A stretch of DNA of 64,000 nt from Treponema sp. J25 (GTDB lineage Bacteria; Spirochaetota; Spirochaetia; Treponematales; Breznakiellaceae): the NCBI RefSeq assembly GCF_004343725.1, contig NZ_PTQW01000005.1:62001-126000 (forward strand), read 5' to 3'. The first letter of the stretch is position 1. The number at the start of each line of letters is the position of its first letter. Of this stretch, positions 8,233 through 17,262 are shown one piece after another. The translations under genes and the position numbers were made by a program. The notes beneath the pieces were generated by a model. The model saw nothing but the letters and a program-made list of their open reading frames with translations, ran no database searches and was not told where the DNA came from.

Positions 8233-10102
8233 CAATAAAAATCCACTTCCTCCCCAGAGTCCTTTGCAGGGGGGAAAGGGAAATCGGTTTGCCCTGGTGT
8301 TTTTTATTATTACCCTGGGGCTTTTTGCTTTCTATTTTTTACGAGACGATAAACCTATAGTTCAGGAAATTTCCTATTCTTCCTTTCTTACCTATGTGGG
8401 GCGTAATGAGGTTGATGCGGTAAAAATTACCGATAAAGCGCTTATCGAAGGATCTCTTCGTAGTGCCGATGGAACCCTCACTCGCTTTAAAACCCTTATT
8501 CCCTATGATGATCCCCAATTATTGCCCCTTCTTCGGGAGAATGGCGTTAAAGTGACCGGGGCGGTAAGCGGTGTTTCTCCTCTGGCTATTGTCATGGAAT
8601 TACTCCCCTGGATTATTGGCTTTACCTTTATATGGCTCATGTACCGGAATGCCCAAGGCGCAGGAAATAAGGCCTTCCAGTTCGGGAAAAGCCGGGCAAA
8701 GCGGTATCTGGACATGGGAAAGCGGGTCACCTTTGCGGATGTGGCAGGTCAGGAAGAGGCAAAATACGAACTGCAGGAGGTGGTCTCTTTCTTAAAGAAT
8801 CCCCAGAAATTTACCCGTATGGGGGCCCGTATCCCCAAGGGGGTGCTCCTGGTGGGTATGCCGGGTACGGGTAAAACCCTCCTTGCGAAGGCGGTGGCAG
8901 GCGAAGCGGGGGTGCCCTTTTTTCATATGTCGGGCTCTGATTTTGTGGAGATGTTTGTAGGAGTGGGGGCGAGTCGCGTACGGGACCTGTTTGAACAGGG
9001 GCGGAAGAATGCTCCCTGCATCATTTTTATAGATGAACTGGATGCGGTGGGTCGTACCCGAGGGGCCGGCTATGGGGGAGGCCACGATGAGCGGGAACAG
9101 ACCCTGAACCAAATGCTTGTCGAGATGGATGGCTTTGATTCAAAAGATGGGATTATTATCCTTGCGGCCACTAATCGGCCGGACGTTCTGGACCCGGCCC
9201 TCCTCCGACCCGGCCGATTCGATCGACAGGTGGTGGTGGCCATGCCGGATATAAAGGAACGGGAGGCGATTTTCCGCATCCATGCGAGTAAGGTTCCCCT
9301 CGGCTCCGACGTCGACTTTGCCCGGCTTGCCCGGGCTACGCCGGGGACAAGTGGCGCCGATATTGCAAACCTGGTGAACGAGGCGGCCCTGTTTGCGGCC
9401 CGTAAAGACAAATCTTATGTGGAAATGAGCGATTTTGAAGAAGCCCGGGATAAAATTCTCATGGGTATCGCCCGCAAGTCCCTGGTGATGTCAGAGAAGG
9501 AGCGCCGGATGACCGCCATTCATGAAGGGGGACATGCGCTGCTCCACTATTACCTGAAAAATGCGGATCCCCTGCATAAGGTAACGATCGTTCCCCATGG
9601 ACGGGCCCTGGGTATGGCCATGTCTCTCCCCGAAGAGGATAGCTATAGCCGAAGCCGTTCCTGGATCGAAGACCGGATTGTCATCATGTATGGAGGCTGG
9701 GCCGCAGAAAAGATTTTTTATAACGATACGACTACCGGTGCAAAGCAGGATATTGAGCAAGCTACCGATTTGGCCCGGCGCATGGTCTGTGAATGGGGTA
9801 TGTCGGAAGAATTGGGGCCTGTAGCCTATGGCCAGGAGGAAGAACCTATCTTCCTGGGAAAAGAAATAGCACGACACAAGGATTATTCTGAACAGACCGC
9901 TGAAAAGATAGATAAGGCGGTGCGTCAGATCCTTGAGAAAGGCCTGAACAAGGCCCTTGCCCTTCTTACGGAGCATCGGCAGGAACTTGAAAAATTAAGC
10001 GAAGAGCTTATCCGTCGGGAAACTCTTACCGATGATGAAGTACGGGAATTACTTGGGTTGCCCCCCCGTAGCTCTGGCCAGGAATCCGACGAAGGGAGGT
10101 AA
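8222..10102 (+). CDS. ftsH: ATP-dependent zinc metalloprotease FtsH
   Basis: 626 residues: N-terminal helix (about 25-42), periplasmic part, second helix (about 120-140), AAA ATPase (Walker A GMPGTGKT, Walker [27 protein letters not shown]) and M41 peptidase with zinc site HEGGH (the usual form is HEAGH; both fit HExxH). It degrades misfolded membrane proteins and selected cytosolic regulators at the inner membrane. It overlaps tilS, so translation is likely coupled; GGGGG precedes the ATG. A low-complexity charged tail ends the protein, as is usual. Confidence 0.97.
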   Translation: MSDDNKNPLPPQSPLQGGKGNRFALVFFIITLGLFAFYFLRDDKPIVQEISYSSFLTYVGRNEVDAVKITDKALIEGSLRSADGTLTRFKTLIPYDDPQLLPLLRENGVKVTGAVSGVSPLAIVMELLPWIIGFTFIWLMYRNAQGAGNKAFQFGKSRAKRYLDMGKRVTFADVAGQEEAKYELQEVVSFLKNPQKFTRMGARIPKGVLLVGMPGTGKTLLAKAVAGEAGVPFFHMSGSDFVEMFVGVGASRVRDLFEQGRKNAPCIIFIDELDAVGRTRGAGYGGGHDEREQTLNQMLVEMDGFDSKDGIIILAATNRPDVLDPALLRPGRFDRQVVVAMPDIKEREAIFRIHASKVPLGSDVDFARLARATPGTSGADIANLVNEAALFAARKDKSYVEMSDFEEARDKILMGIARKSLVMSEKERRMTAIHEGGHALLHYYLKNADPLHKVTIVPHGRALGMAMSLPEEDSYSRSRSWIEDRIVIMYGGWAAEKIFYNDTTTGAKQDIEQATDLARRMVCEWGMSEELGPVAYGQEEEPIFLGKEIARHKDYSEQTAEKIDKAVRQILEKGLNKALALLTEHRQELEKLSEELIRRETLTDDEVRELLGLPPRSSGQESDEGR

Positions 10103-10139
10103 GCCCCCAAAGGTTCTGTTTCTGTAGGATGGAAAAACC

Positions 10140-11867
10140 ATGAGGTCTCCGGTTCGTGTCATTTTTATCATGACTCTTTTGGGATGGGGGGGCCTCGGGG
10201 TCTATGTTCCTGCCCAGAGCTTTGAAAATTCCCTTGCCATGGTATATGTTCAGCACGCCCTCAGGGAAATTGAAGCAGGACGATGGAACGAAGCTCGGGT
10301 AATTTTTGAACAGGGCGCTGCCTTTGGGGAAGTCTCTTCCGATTTTAACTACCTTTCTGCGCTCCTCTTTTTGAAAATGGGCGAGCCGGTAGGTAAGGTG
10401 CTGACCTATCTTGAGAAGGCACAGCAAATTCAGCGCTGGGCCTTGTATACTCCGGAGGAGGCCCTTCTTTTACATGCCCAGGTGTGGATACGTCTGCGAA
10501 ATTACGCGGCGGCCCTTACCATACTGCGAAGGCTCCCTTCTACGGCAGATACCCTGTATTTTTCCGGTCAGGCCCTTTTTTTAAATGGAAATTCCCGGGA
10601 AGCTTTTTCTCTTTTGGATCAAGCTCTGCAACGGTATCCTCAGGACGTGCGTTTTGTCTATCTTGCCGCTCAGAGGATAAACAAACAAAATCCTTCTCCC
10701 TTGGAGCGGCAAATACTGGAACGGATCTATCAGCGTCGTCGTGTCCTGTGGGATCTTGATGCCGAACTGTTATGGCGTCTGGTCCCCTTTCTCTCTCAGC
10801 GTTCTGAACAAATTCAGGCCCTAGAACGTTATCGGGTTCAGCAAAGACTTACGGCGGAAGCCCTTCCTCTGTTGGTCCTCTATGGAGCAATAGATGAAAC
10901 CATCGGCATTGAACAGTTGTTTACTAGCGAGAGGATAGAAAAAAAGGTGCTCGAATCTCTGTGGAGTGCTCTCCGTGGAGAAACTTCTCGGAGCCTCTTC
11001 TTAGAAAGGCTACAGAGTTTTTCCGGAGTGATAACGGAAGATCTTGATGGAGATGGGTGGTCAGAGATTCAGCTTACCTATACGAAGGGGATGCTGAGCA
11101 TCTATTCCTATGATGCAGATCAGGATGGAATAGCTGAACTTATCGTGTGGAGTGACGAAGACATCCCCCAGCGAGCCCGAGTGAGGTTTGAGGGGAAAGG
11201 CACGGAAAAGCCGGAACGAGAAAAAACGCGGCTAGAAGCCTTTGCTCTGCCCTTTAGCGAGACAGAACAAACCTGGGTAGAACTGGAATGGCAGACGTAC
11301 CCCCGCATTGGACAGGCAAAGGTGGAGAACAGGGGATACCTATTCAATCCTGAGGAGTTTCAATGGGCCCCACTTCAGTTTATGCCTCTTTTTAGGGATG
11401 CAAAAGGGACGGTTTTCCGTTACCCCTCCTTAGAAAACCCTCTCCCGAGGATTACGGAGCGGAGCCTCTGGTCTTTTGCGGTTACAGTTGTTCGACCGGG
11501 GAGCCTTATGCCAGGTTCATGGGAGAAACTTGAGGTCCAGGTTGGGGTGATTCAACGGAGCACCGAGACCTACGAGGGGAAAATTCTCCGGGAGACCTTT
11601 TATGAGAGGGGGCTGCCGGTACGAGAAACCCTTGATACTGATCAGGATGGGCGGATGGAAACGAAAAAGCGGTATTTTTATAACAGCCCCGCCAGCGATC
11701 AATCAGAGAGACGGGAAAGTCTTCTAGAAGCCGATTTTGATGGGGATGGCCTGTATGAATATGGGGAAGAGTTTTTCCGTGATGGGTGGCTTATAAAATC
11801 CTGGGATCTGGATCGAGATGGGTACCGAGAAACAACGTATGTTGAAACAATACCGATGGGAAAATAA
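10140..11867 (+). CDS. Exported TPR protein with DxDxDG calcium-type repeats
   Basis: No named family is recognised. The 575-residue protein starts with a hydrophobic signal-like segment ending VPAQS. Residues about 30-250 are helical and TPR-like (AGRWNEARVIFEQGAA; LFLNGNSREAFSLLDQALQR). The second half holds five short acidic loops with the DxDxDG pattern of dockerin or EF-hand-like calcium sites: near 301 (DLDGDG), 323 (DADQDG), 499 (DTDQDG), 531 (DFDGDG) and 555 (DLDRDG). In other proteins such loops bind Ca2+. It lies 37 nt after ftsH and 2 nt before the lipoprotein protease, so it probably works with that protein in the periplasm or at the surface. Confidence 0.7.
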   Translation: MRSPVRVIFIMTLLGWGGLGVYVPAQSFENSLAMVYVQHALREIEAGRWNEARVIFEQGAAFGEVSSDFNYLSALLFLKMGEPVGKVLTYLEKAQQIQRWALYTPEEALLLHAQVWIRLRNYAAALTILRRLPSTADTLYFSGQALFLNGNSREAFSLLDQALQRYPQDVRFVYLAAQRINKQNPSPLERQILERIYQRRRVLWDLDAELLWRLVPFLSQRSEQIQALERYRVQQRLTAEALPLLVLYGAIDETIGIEQLFTSERIEKKVLESLWSALRGETSRSLFLERLQSFSGVITEDLDGDGWSEIQLTYTKGMLSIYSYDADQDGIAELIVWSDEDIPQRARVRFEGKGTEKPEREKTRLEAFALPFSETEQTWVELEWQTYPRIGQAKVENRGYLFNPEEFQWAPLQFMPLFRDAKGTVFRYPSLENPLPRITERSLWSFAVTVVRPGSLMPGSWEKLEVQVGVIQRSTETYEGKILRETFYERGLPVRETLDTDQDGRMETKKRYFYNSPASDQSERRESLLEADFDGDGLYEYGEEFFRDGWLIKSWDLDRDGYRETTYVETIPMGK

Positions 11868-11869
11868 GA

Positions 11870-13687
11870 ATGGATAAAAGACGAGTTCAAAACATAGTTC
11901 TTATTCTTATAGGAATACTTCTTCTTGTGTATGGCAGTTGTACCTCTTCTCCTCCCTCCGAGCCTGCTTCCCCTGTCTGGGAATTACGGCTCCAGGAACT
12001 GCGGAATATGGTAGAAAGGGATCCGCAGAGAGCCATCTACCTCCTGGGAGCAGTGCGGTATCAATATAACCTTTCTCAGGAAGACCTCGATGAGGTTTCG
12101 GCCCTTTCCGAAAAAGCGATACAAGGCTTACAGCAGGCCCTTATGACGGCTTTTCAGGAAGAGCGCTGGCAAGAGGCTCTTTCGTATTATCGATCCCTGT
12201 CAGAAATCAAGAGGCTTCCTAAAGATTTTCCCGAAATAGTTATCCTTTCTTTGAAAAAGGCCCGGGCAGAACTCGCCAAGGGTAAAAACCTCGAAGCTTT
12301 CCTTACGTTGGTGACGATTCTGGATCAATCTGAGGGAAATACTTCGATACCAACCGAAGAAATAGAGCCCTTCTTTACTAAAGCCCTGGAAGAAAAGCGT
12401 CGGTCCCTTGCCCGGTATCTGTATTCCTGGATGGAATCAAAGGGGAAGGGGCCCGTCATATCGAAAGAAGAAAAGGCTTCCCTTTTTCTCCCTGAATCTC
12501 CCCCTGAGATGATCCAGGGGGTGGCCACGGTTATTGTCGATCGGGGTATCCGCTTTGAAAAGGGCCGGGGAGTCCCCGAGTGGGTGGTCGGTTCTGCTTT
12601 CTTTATCGATCCTTCAGGACTTTTGGTTACCAATTACCATGTAATAGAAAGCGAGGTAGATCCCTCGTATAAGGGGTATTCCCGCCTGTATATCCGTCTG
12701 GGAGATGCATCGACTCCCCGCATTCCTGCCCGGGTCGTGGGGTACGATTATTTCCTTGACCTTGCGGTGATCAAGGCGGAGGTTACTCCTTCCTATGTGT
12801 TTTCCATTCTTCCTGCTAAAGATCCTGTTGTGGGGGATCGGGTGTACGCCATAGGATCCCCGGCGGGACTCGAGAAAACCGTGACCTCCGGCATTATTTC
12901 CTCTACCAGCCGGCGTTTGCTGCAGATAGGAACGGTCTATCAGCTTGATGCGGCAATTAACCATGGGAATTCAGGGGGCCCTGTGGTGGATGAAAAGGGG
13001 AACCTCCTGGGGGTCGTCTTTGCAGGAATTGAACAGTTTGAGGGAATTAACTTTATGATCCCCCTCCGTTGGCTACGGTATGCCCTTCCCGCTATGCTCC
13101 AGGGGGGGATGGCGGAACGCCCCTGGCTTGGTTTTTCGGTAGAAGAAAGTCGCGAGGGATTACGACTCCAGTATCTATTTCCTGCTTCTTCGGGACGGGA
13201 CTATCGCTTTACGGAAGATACGATGATTCGGCATATTTCGACGGCGGACTTGTCAGGTGCAGAAAACCGAATAGGACGAACCCAGGAAATCCTCTATGAA
13301 CGACAGCCGGGGGAGCTAATACGTGTAGAAGACATAAAAGGAGAGTCTTATATACTCCAGCTTTCTAAAAGACCGAAGACACCTTTCCTGGAAGCCCTGG
13401 AGAAGGACATAAAAGAGCGGGTGATAGCCCCCCTCTTTGGGTTTAATCTTGAATATATTGGTCAGGAATTGTTTGTAAAAAGATATACCGTAAAACGGGT
13501 TGTTCGGGGGTCGGTGGCCGATGAAATGGGCCTTACGCCTCAAGACAGCCTTGCTATTCATGGCCTTGAAGTAGATAAGGAAAACAAGGTGGCCTATCTT
13601 GATGTGACGGTGAAAAAGAAAAAGATGGGCTATTTAGAGTCTTCCATGCGCATTCCCGTGTATCTTGAGACCACCGATACATTATAA
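11870..13687 (+). CDS. Lipoprotein trypsin-like (HtrA/Do-related) serine protease
   Basis: 605 residues. The N-terminus has a hydrophobic signal with lipobox-like LVYGSC (Cys24), so it is probably a lipoprotein. A helical region (30-210) precedes an S1C protease domain with the triad His257 (NYHVIE), Asp297 (DYFLDLAVIKAE) and Ser368 (NHGNSGGPV). A PDZ-like stretch (RGSVADEMGLTPQDSL) is near the C-terminus. It resembles DegP/HtrA envelope quality-control proteases but has an unusual helical front. Start 11870 follows the upstream stop by 2 nt, so coupling is likely. Confidence 0.85.
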   Translation: MDKRRVQNIVLILIGILLLVYGSCTSSPPSEPASPVWELRLQELRNMVERDPQRAIYLLGAVRYQYNLSQEDLDEVSALSEKAIQGLQQALMTAFQEERWQEALSYYRSLSEIKRLPKDFPEIVILSLKKARAELAKGKNLEAFLTLVTILDQSEGNTSIPTEEIEPFFTKALEEKRRSLARYLYSWMESKGKGPVISKEEKASLFLPESPPEMIQGVATVIVDRGIRFEKGRGVPEWVVGSAFFIDPSGLLVTNYHVIESEVDPSYKGYSRLYIRLGDASTPRIPARVVGYDYFLDLAVIKAEVTPSYVFSILPAKDPVVGDRVYAIGSPAGLEKTVTSGIISSTSRRLLQIGTVYQLDAAINHGNSGGPVVDEKGNLLGVVFAGIEQFEGINFMIPLRWLRYALPAMLQGGMAERPWLGFSVEESREGLRLQYLFPASSGRDYRFTEDTMIRHISTADLSGAENRIGRTQEILYERQPGELIRVEDIKGESYILQLSKRPKTPFLEALEKDIKERVIAPLFGFNLEYIGQELFVKRYTVKRVVRGSVADEMGLTPQDSLAIHGLEVDKENKVAYLDVTVKKKKMGYLESSMRIPVYLETTDTL

Positions 13688-13779
13688 GGCTCATACTCCT
13701 GGGAAGCCCGCTGAAAAGCACATATTTATAAACAACCATGGGGCTCCTCTTTAAGGGGAAGATACCTTTCTCTTTTCCC

Positions 13780-13807
13780 TTGCACTTTCTTCGGTATCCC
13801 TTATACT
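13780..13807 (+). promoter_or_regulatory. Promoter of the STAS gene/che operon, -10 box 7 nt before the ATG
   Basis: TTGCAC (13780-13785), 16-bp spacer, TATACT (13802-13807), then TATTTCT and ATG 13815. A leaderless transcript is predicted; no Shine-Dalgarno is present. Confidence 0.65.
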
Positions 13808-13814
13808 TATTTCT

Positions 13815-14138
13815 ATGAATACCAACGAGGAAGTGGAAATGCTACAATGGGAAGGGAGCCTTGATATCTCCCGGGCCCGGCACTGTAAGGAGTCCTTGCT
13901 CGAAGCCTTTGATTCCTTTCAGAACATAACCGTAGATCTGACGCTGGTAGAAGAAATCGATATTCCCATCATTCAACTTTTATATGCGGCCCATAAAGAG
14001 GCTCAATCCCGGGGTATTCGTTTTACCATCACGGGGAAGGTATCCCCCGGTTGTTATCGGAACATCGAACTCAGTGGATTTCTCTGTGATCCACTCACCG
14101 AAGAATCGAAGGCCTGGTGTGCGATCCAGAAAGGATAA
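13815..14138 (+). CDS. STAS-domain protein of a chemotaxis operon
   Basis: A 107-residue stand-alone STAS domain, the fold of anti-sigma-factor antagonists. The core DLTLVEEIDIPIIQLLYAAHKEA aligns with the family's D-S/T-x-G-LQLL region, but the Ser/Thr that is phosphorylated in SpoIIAA-like proteins is replaced by Ile/Pro. It therefore probably does not act by phospho-switching. It is the first gene of the che cluster, 11 nt before cheA, and likely a signalling partner or scaffold there. Confidence 0.8.
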   Translation: MNTNEEVEMLQWEGSLDISRARHCKESLLEAFDSFQNITVDLTLVEEIDIPIIQLLYAAHKEAQSRGIRFTITGKVSPGCYRNIELSGFLCDPLTEESKAWCAIQKG

Positions 14139-14149
14139 AGGGGATTTCT

Positions 14150-16228
14150 ATGATAGAGAAATTTAAGGAGGCCTTTAAAGAGGAGGCCGTAGAATTACTC
14201 TCCCAACTGGAAGACACCCTTTTGGAATTGGAACAGGACCCCACAAACGCAGAGGTAATTGCTAGTATTTTTAGGACCATGCACACTATTAAAGGCTCGG
14301 CCTCCATGTTTGGTTTTGAAAAAATAGCCCATTTTACCCACGAAATGGAATCCCTCATGGAGCTTCTTCGGCAGGGTGCCTTCGTGCCCGATAAGACCTT
14401 TATTTCCATGACCCTAGAGGCCCGGGATTTTATCGAGGAACTGCTTAAGGAAGAAAAGCAGGAGGTGCTGGAACAGGCCCTGGCCTTTGCAGAGCGATTC
14501 AAACAGCATATAGAAGAGCTTTCACAAAAGAAAGGTGGGGAAAAAACAACAGTTCTAAACGTCCCTCCCACGGAAGGGAATGTCCAGTCTGCAGAAGGCC
14601 CCGGTGGGGCTTCTGCTGTAGTCGATACCAGCCATGCTTCTTCTGCCGTCGCCGGTAACACCCCGTCTCTTTCTGAAACCGGTACTGTCCCGGGGGGTAC
14701 TCCTCATGGTTCTATAGAAACCTATCGGATCCAGTTCCTTCCCCATCGGGATATTTTTAAAAGCGGGGTTCATCTGCTTTTGATTCTCGATGAGTTAAGT
14801 CGTCTGGGAACCATGTCGCTTATAGCCCGGAAGCAGAACATTCCTCCCCTATCATCATTGAATGAAGAAGAATGTTTTGTGGGCTGGGATATTACGTTGA
14901 CCACCGATAAAGGGGAAGATGCCATCCGGGATGTGTTTATCTTTGTAGAAGATCGGGCGGACATCAAGATTGAAAGGGTCCCCGTACCCGAAAAAGAGAA
15001 AGAAGGAGAAGGGAATGTAAAACGGCTCGGGGAAATTCTAGTGGAACGGGGAGTAACGTCCCCCACCACTATAGAATCTTTAGAGGCTGAAAAGAAACGC
15101 CTAGGGGAACTCTTGGTAGAAAAAAATCTTGTTTCCGAGGAGGATGTGCGCAGCGCCCTTCTGGAACAGGAACACCTTAAACAGGTAAGGGAACGGCAAG
15201 AACTGGTTACCAATAGCATCCGGGTTTCGAGCGAGCGCCTCGATACCCTCGTAGACCTGGTGGGAGAACTCGTTACCCTCCAGGCCCGCCTGGCAAGCCT
15301 TTCCTCAGGAATTCGGGATGCGAACCTCCTATCCCTTTCGGAGCAGATGGAACGCCTGGTTGCTCAGTTGCGGGATACGGCCATGGGAATTCGGATGCTC
15401 CCCATTGGTACTACCTTTAGCCGGTTCCGGCGGCTTGTGCGGGACCTTTCTCAGGAACTGGGTAAGGAGATCGATCTTGTTACCGAAGGGGGCGATACGG
15501 AACTTGATAAAACGGTAATAGAAAAATTGAACGATCCCCTGGTACATATTATTCGCAACAGTGTGGATCATGGTATTGAAAAGCCCCAGGATCGCCAGGC
15601 CCGAGGAAAGCCCCTCCGGGGAACCATTCGGCTTTCGGCCTTTCATTCGGGGGCCTATGTGCTTATTCAGGTAAGTGACGATGGGGCAGGCCTTAATCGG
15701 GAAAGGATCCTTGAAAAGGCTATTGAAAAGGGGCTTTTGAATGGGGGGGCCAATTATTCGGATGAGGAAATTTTCCAGTGTATCTTTGCCCCTGGTTTTT
15801 CTACCGCTTCCCAGGTCACGAGCGTTTCGGGCCGGGGTGTGGGTATGGATGTGGTAAAGCGCCATATCGAATCCCTGGGCGGTATGGTGAGTATTGAGTC
15901 CTCCCAGGGTAAGGGGACCACTGTAACGTTACGGATCCCCCTTACCCTCGCCATTATTGACGGGCTTCTGGTTCGCATAGGGCGGGAGAATTTTGTCATT
16001 CCCCTTTCGGCGGTAGATGGATGTATTGAAATTGCCTCCGTTGAGCGGAGTAATCTGGAAAAACATCGGGCCATGCTCAGTTATCGAAATATGATCCTGC
16101 CCTTTATTACCCTCAGGACAGTGCTGGATATCGAGGGCGAGGTGCCCGACATTGAACAGATAGTGGTGGTAACCTTGATGGAAAAACGAATTGGCTTTGT
16201 GGTGGATCAGGTTATTGGGGATAATTAG
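14150..16228 (+). CDS. cheA: Chemotaxis histidine kinase CheA, ended early by an in-frame amber codon
   Basis: Domains: Hpt/P1 with phospho-accepting His45 (MHTIKGSASMFGF), an Ala/Gly-rich linker, a P2-like part (about 185-285), two tandem LGE-LVE motifs (292-340), dimerisation helices (TLVDLVGELVTLQARL), HATPase (HIIRNSVDHGIE, SDDGAGL, GRGVGMDVV) and the CheW-like P5 domain. The frame stops at TAG 16226-16228 after VDQVIGDN, inside P5. The next 47 codons continue the P5 sequence in the same frame (TVIKPLGPLFKN to KMEEAK), so CAG has apparently become TAG. The normal product would be 740 residues, this one 692. ATG 14150 follows AAGGGG. It may be a point mutation, a sequencing error, or read-through. 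Confidence 0.9.
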   Translation: MIEKFKEAFKEEAVELLSQLEDTLLELEQDPTNAEVIASIFRTMHTIKGSASMFGFEKIAHFTHEMESLMELLRQGAFVPDKTFISMTLEARDFIEELLKEEKQEVLEQALAFAERFKQHIEELSQKKGGEKTTVLNVPPTEGNVQSAEGPGGASAVVDTSHASSAVAGNTPSLSETGTVPGGTPHGSIETYRIQFLPHRDIFKSGVHLLLILDELSRLGTMSLIARKQNIPPLSSLNEEECFVGWDITLTTDKGEDAIRDVFIFVEDRADIKIERVPVPEKEKEGEGNVKRLGEILVERGVTSPTTIESLEAEKKRLGELLVEKNLVSEEDVRSALLEQEHLKQVRERQELVTNSIRVSSERLDTLVDLVGELVTLQARLASLSSGIRDANLLSLSEQMERLVAQLRDTAMGIRMLPIGTTFSRFRRLVRDLSQELGKEIDLVTEGGDTELDKTVIEKLNDPLVHIIRNSVDHGIEKPQDRQARGKPLRGTIRLSAFHSGAYVLIQVSDDGAGLNRERILEKAIEKGLLNGGANYSDEEIFQCIFAPGFSTASQVTSVSGRGVGMDVVKRHIESLGGMVSIESSQGKGTTVTLRIPLTLAIIDGLLVRIGRENFVIPLSAVDGCIEIASVERSNLEKHRAMLSYRNMILPFITLRTVLDIEGEVPDIEQIVVVTLMEKRIGFVVDQVIGDN

Positions 16229-16372
16229 ACGGTTATTAAACCCCTCGGTCCCCTTTTTAAAAATGTACCGATTTTTTCAGGGGCAAGTATTCTGGGGGAT
16301 GGCAGTATTGCCCTTATTATCGATATTCCCCGCTTGTGCCAGTATTCTCAAAAAATGGAGGAAGCTAAATAA
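16229..16372 (+). pseudogene. cheA: In-frame remainder of the CheA P5 (CheW-like) domain after the amber codon
   Basis: Same frame as cheA, 47 codons then TAA at 16370-16372. It reads TVIKPLGPLFKNVP and then SGASILGDGSIALIIDI, the standard last strands of the CheA regulatory domain. It has no start codon or ribosome binding site of its own, so it is made only if the amber codon is read through. Confidence 0.85.
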
Positions 16373-16380
16373 CGAATTCT

Positions 16381-17256
16381 ATGGTGGCGCAGGACACAAA
16401 TTCGGGGACCTTTTCTATTTTTGATGTTTCTCCGGTCGTTCCCATGACCAAAGAAGAATTCAGGATATTAAGTTCTTTTGTGGAAAAGGAACTGGGGATT
16501 CGCATGCCCCCGGCGAAAAAGATTATGCTCGAAAGTCGTTTGTATAAACGCCTTCGGCTCCATCAATTTACTTCCTATGGAGAATATATTGACTTTGTTT
16601 TTAGCGAGGAAGGGAAACAAAAGGAACTTCCCCACATGATCGATGCGGTTACTACCAATAAAACCGATTTTTTTCGGGAGGCAGACCATTTTGATGTTTT
16701 ACTACAAAACTGTCTACCGGAACTCTGTGAAAACCTCCGGCGTCCCCTCAGAGTCTGGTCTGCCGGTTGTGCCACGGGAGAAGAACCCTATACGATTGCG
16801 ATTGTAATGGAAGAATATCGCCGAAGTAGCCCGGCTTTTTCCTATGAGATTGTAGCTTCGGATATTTCAAATAGGGCCATAGAACAGGCTATTGAAGGCA
16901 TTTATGAGGCTGAACGCATTGATTTTCTCCCCTATGAGTATAAAAAGCGGTATTTCCTTAAAAGCAAGGATCCCAGCCAGGCCCTGGTGCGGGTTAAAAA
17001 GGAACTGCGGGAAAAGGTTCGCTTTGAGCGACTTAATTTGATGGAACAACGATATCCCTGGAAAGCCTATTTTGATATTGTGTTTTGTCGAAATGTGATC
17101 ATTTATTTTGAACGAAAGGTGCAGGAGGATATCCTTAAGAAAATCTGTGAAACCCTTGTGCCGGGGGGATTCCTTTTTTTAGGGCACTCGGAAACTATTA
17201 CGGGCTTTGATCTACCGTTGGTAGCTCTGTTCCCCACGGTTTACCAGAAGAGGTAA
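16381..17256 (+). CDS. cheR: Chemotaxis protein methyltransferase CheR
   Basis: 291 residues. CheR_N-like helical part, then the substrate loop DAVTTNKTDFFREADHF and the SAM-binding motif VWSAGCATGEEPYTIAI, followed by FDIVFCRNVIIYFE and FLFLGHSET, all standard for CheR. It methylates glutamates of chemoreceptors. It has about 25 extra residues at the N-terminus if ATG 16381 is used; ATG 16444 (MTKEEFRIL) is a shorter alternative. Neither has a strong Shine-Dalgarno; GGAGG lies 19 nt before 16381. It lies 8 nt after the CheA remainder. Confidence 0.93.
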   Translation: MVAQDTNSGTFSIFDVSPVVPMTKEEFRILSSFVEKELGIRMPPAKKIMLESRLYKRLRLHQFTSYGEYIDFVFSEEGKQKELPHMIDAVTTNKTDFFREADHFDVLLQNCLPELCENLRRPLRVWSAGCATGEEPYTIAIVMEEYRRSSPAFSYEIVASDISNRAIEQAIEGIYEAERIDFLPYEYKKRYFLKSKDPSQALVRVKKELREKVRFERLNLMEQRYPWKAYFDIVFCRNVIIYFERKVQEDILKKICETLVPGGFLFLGHSETITGFDLPLVALFPTVYQKR

Positions 17257-17262
17257 TAACGA

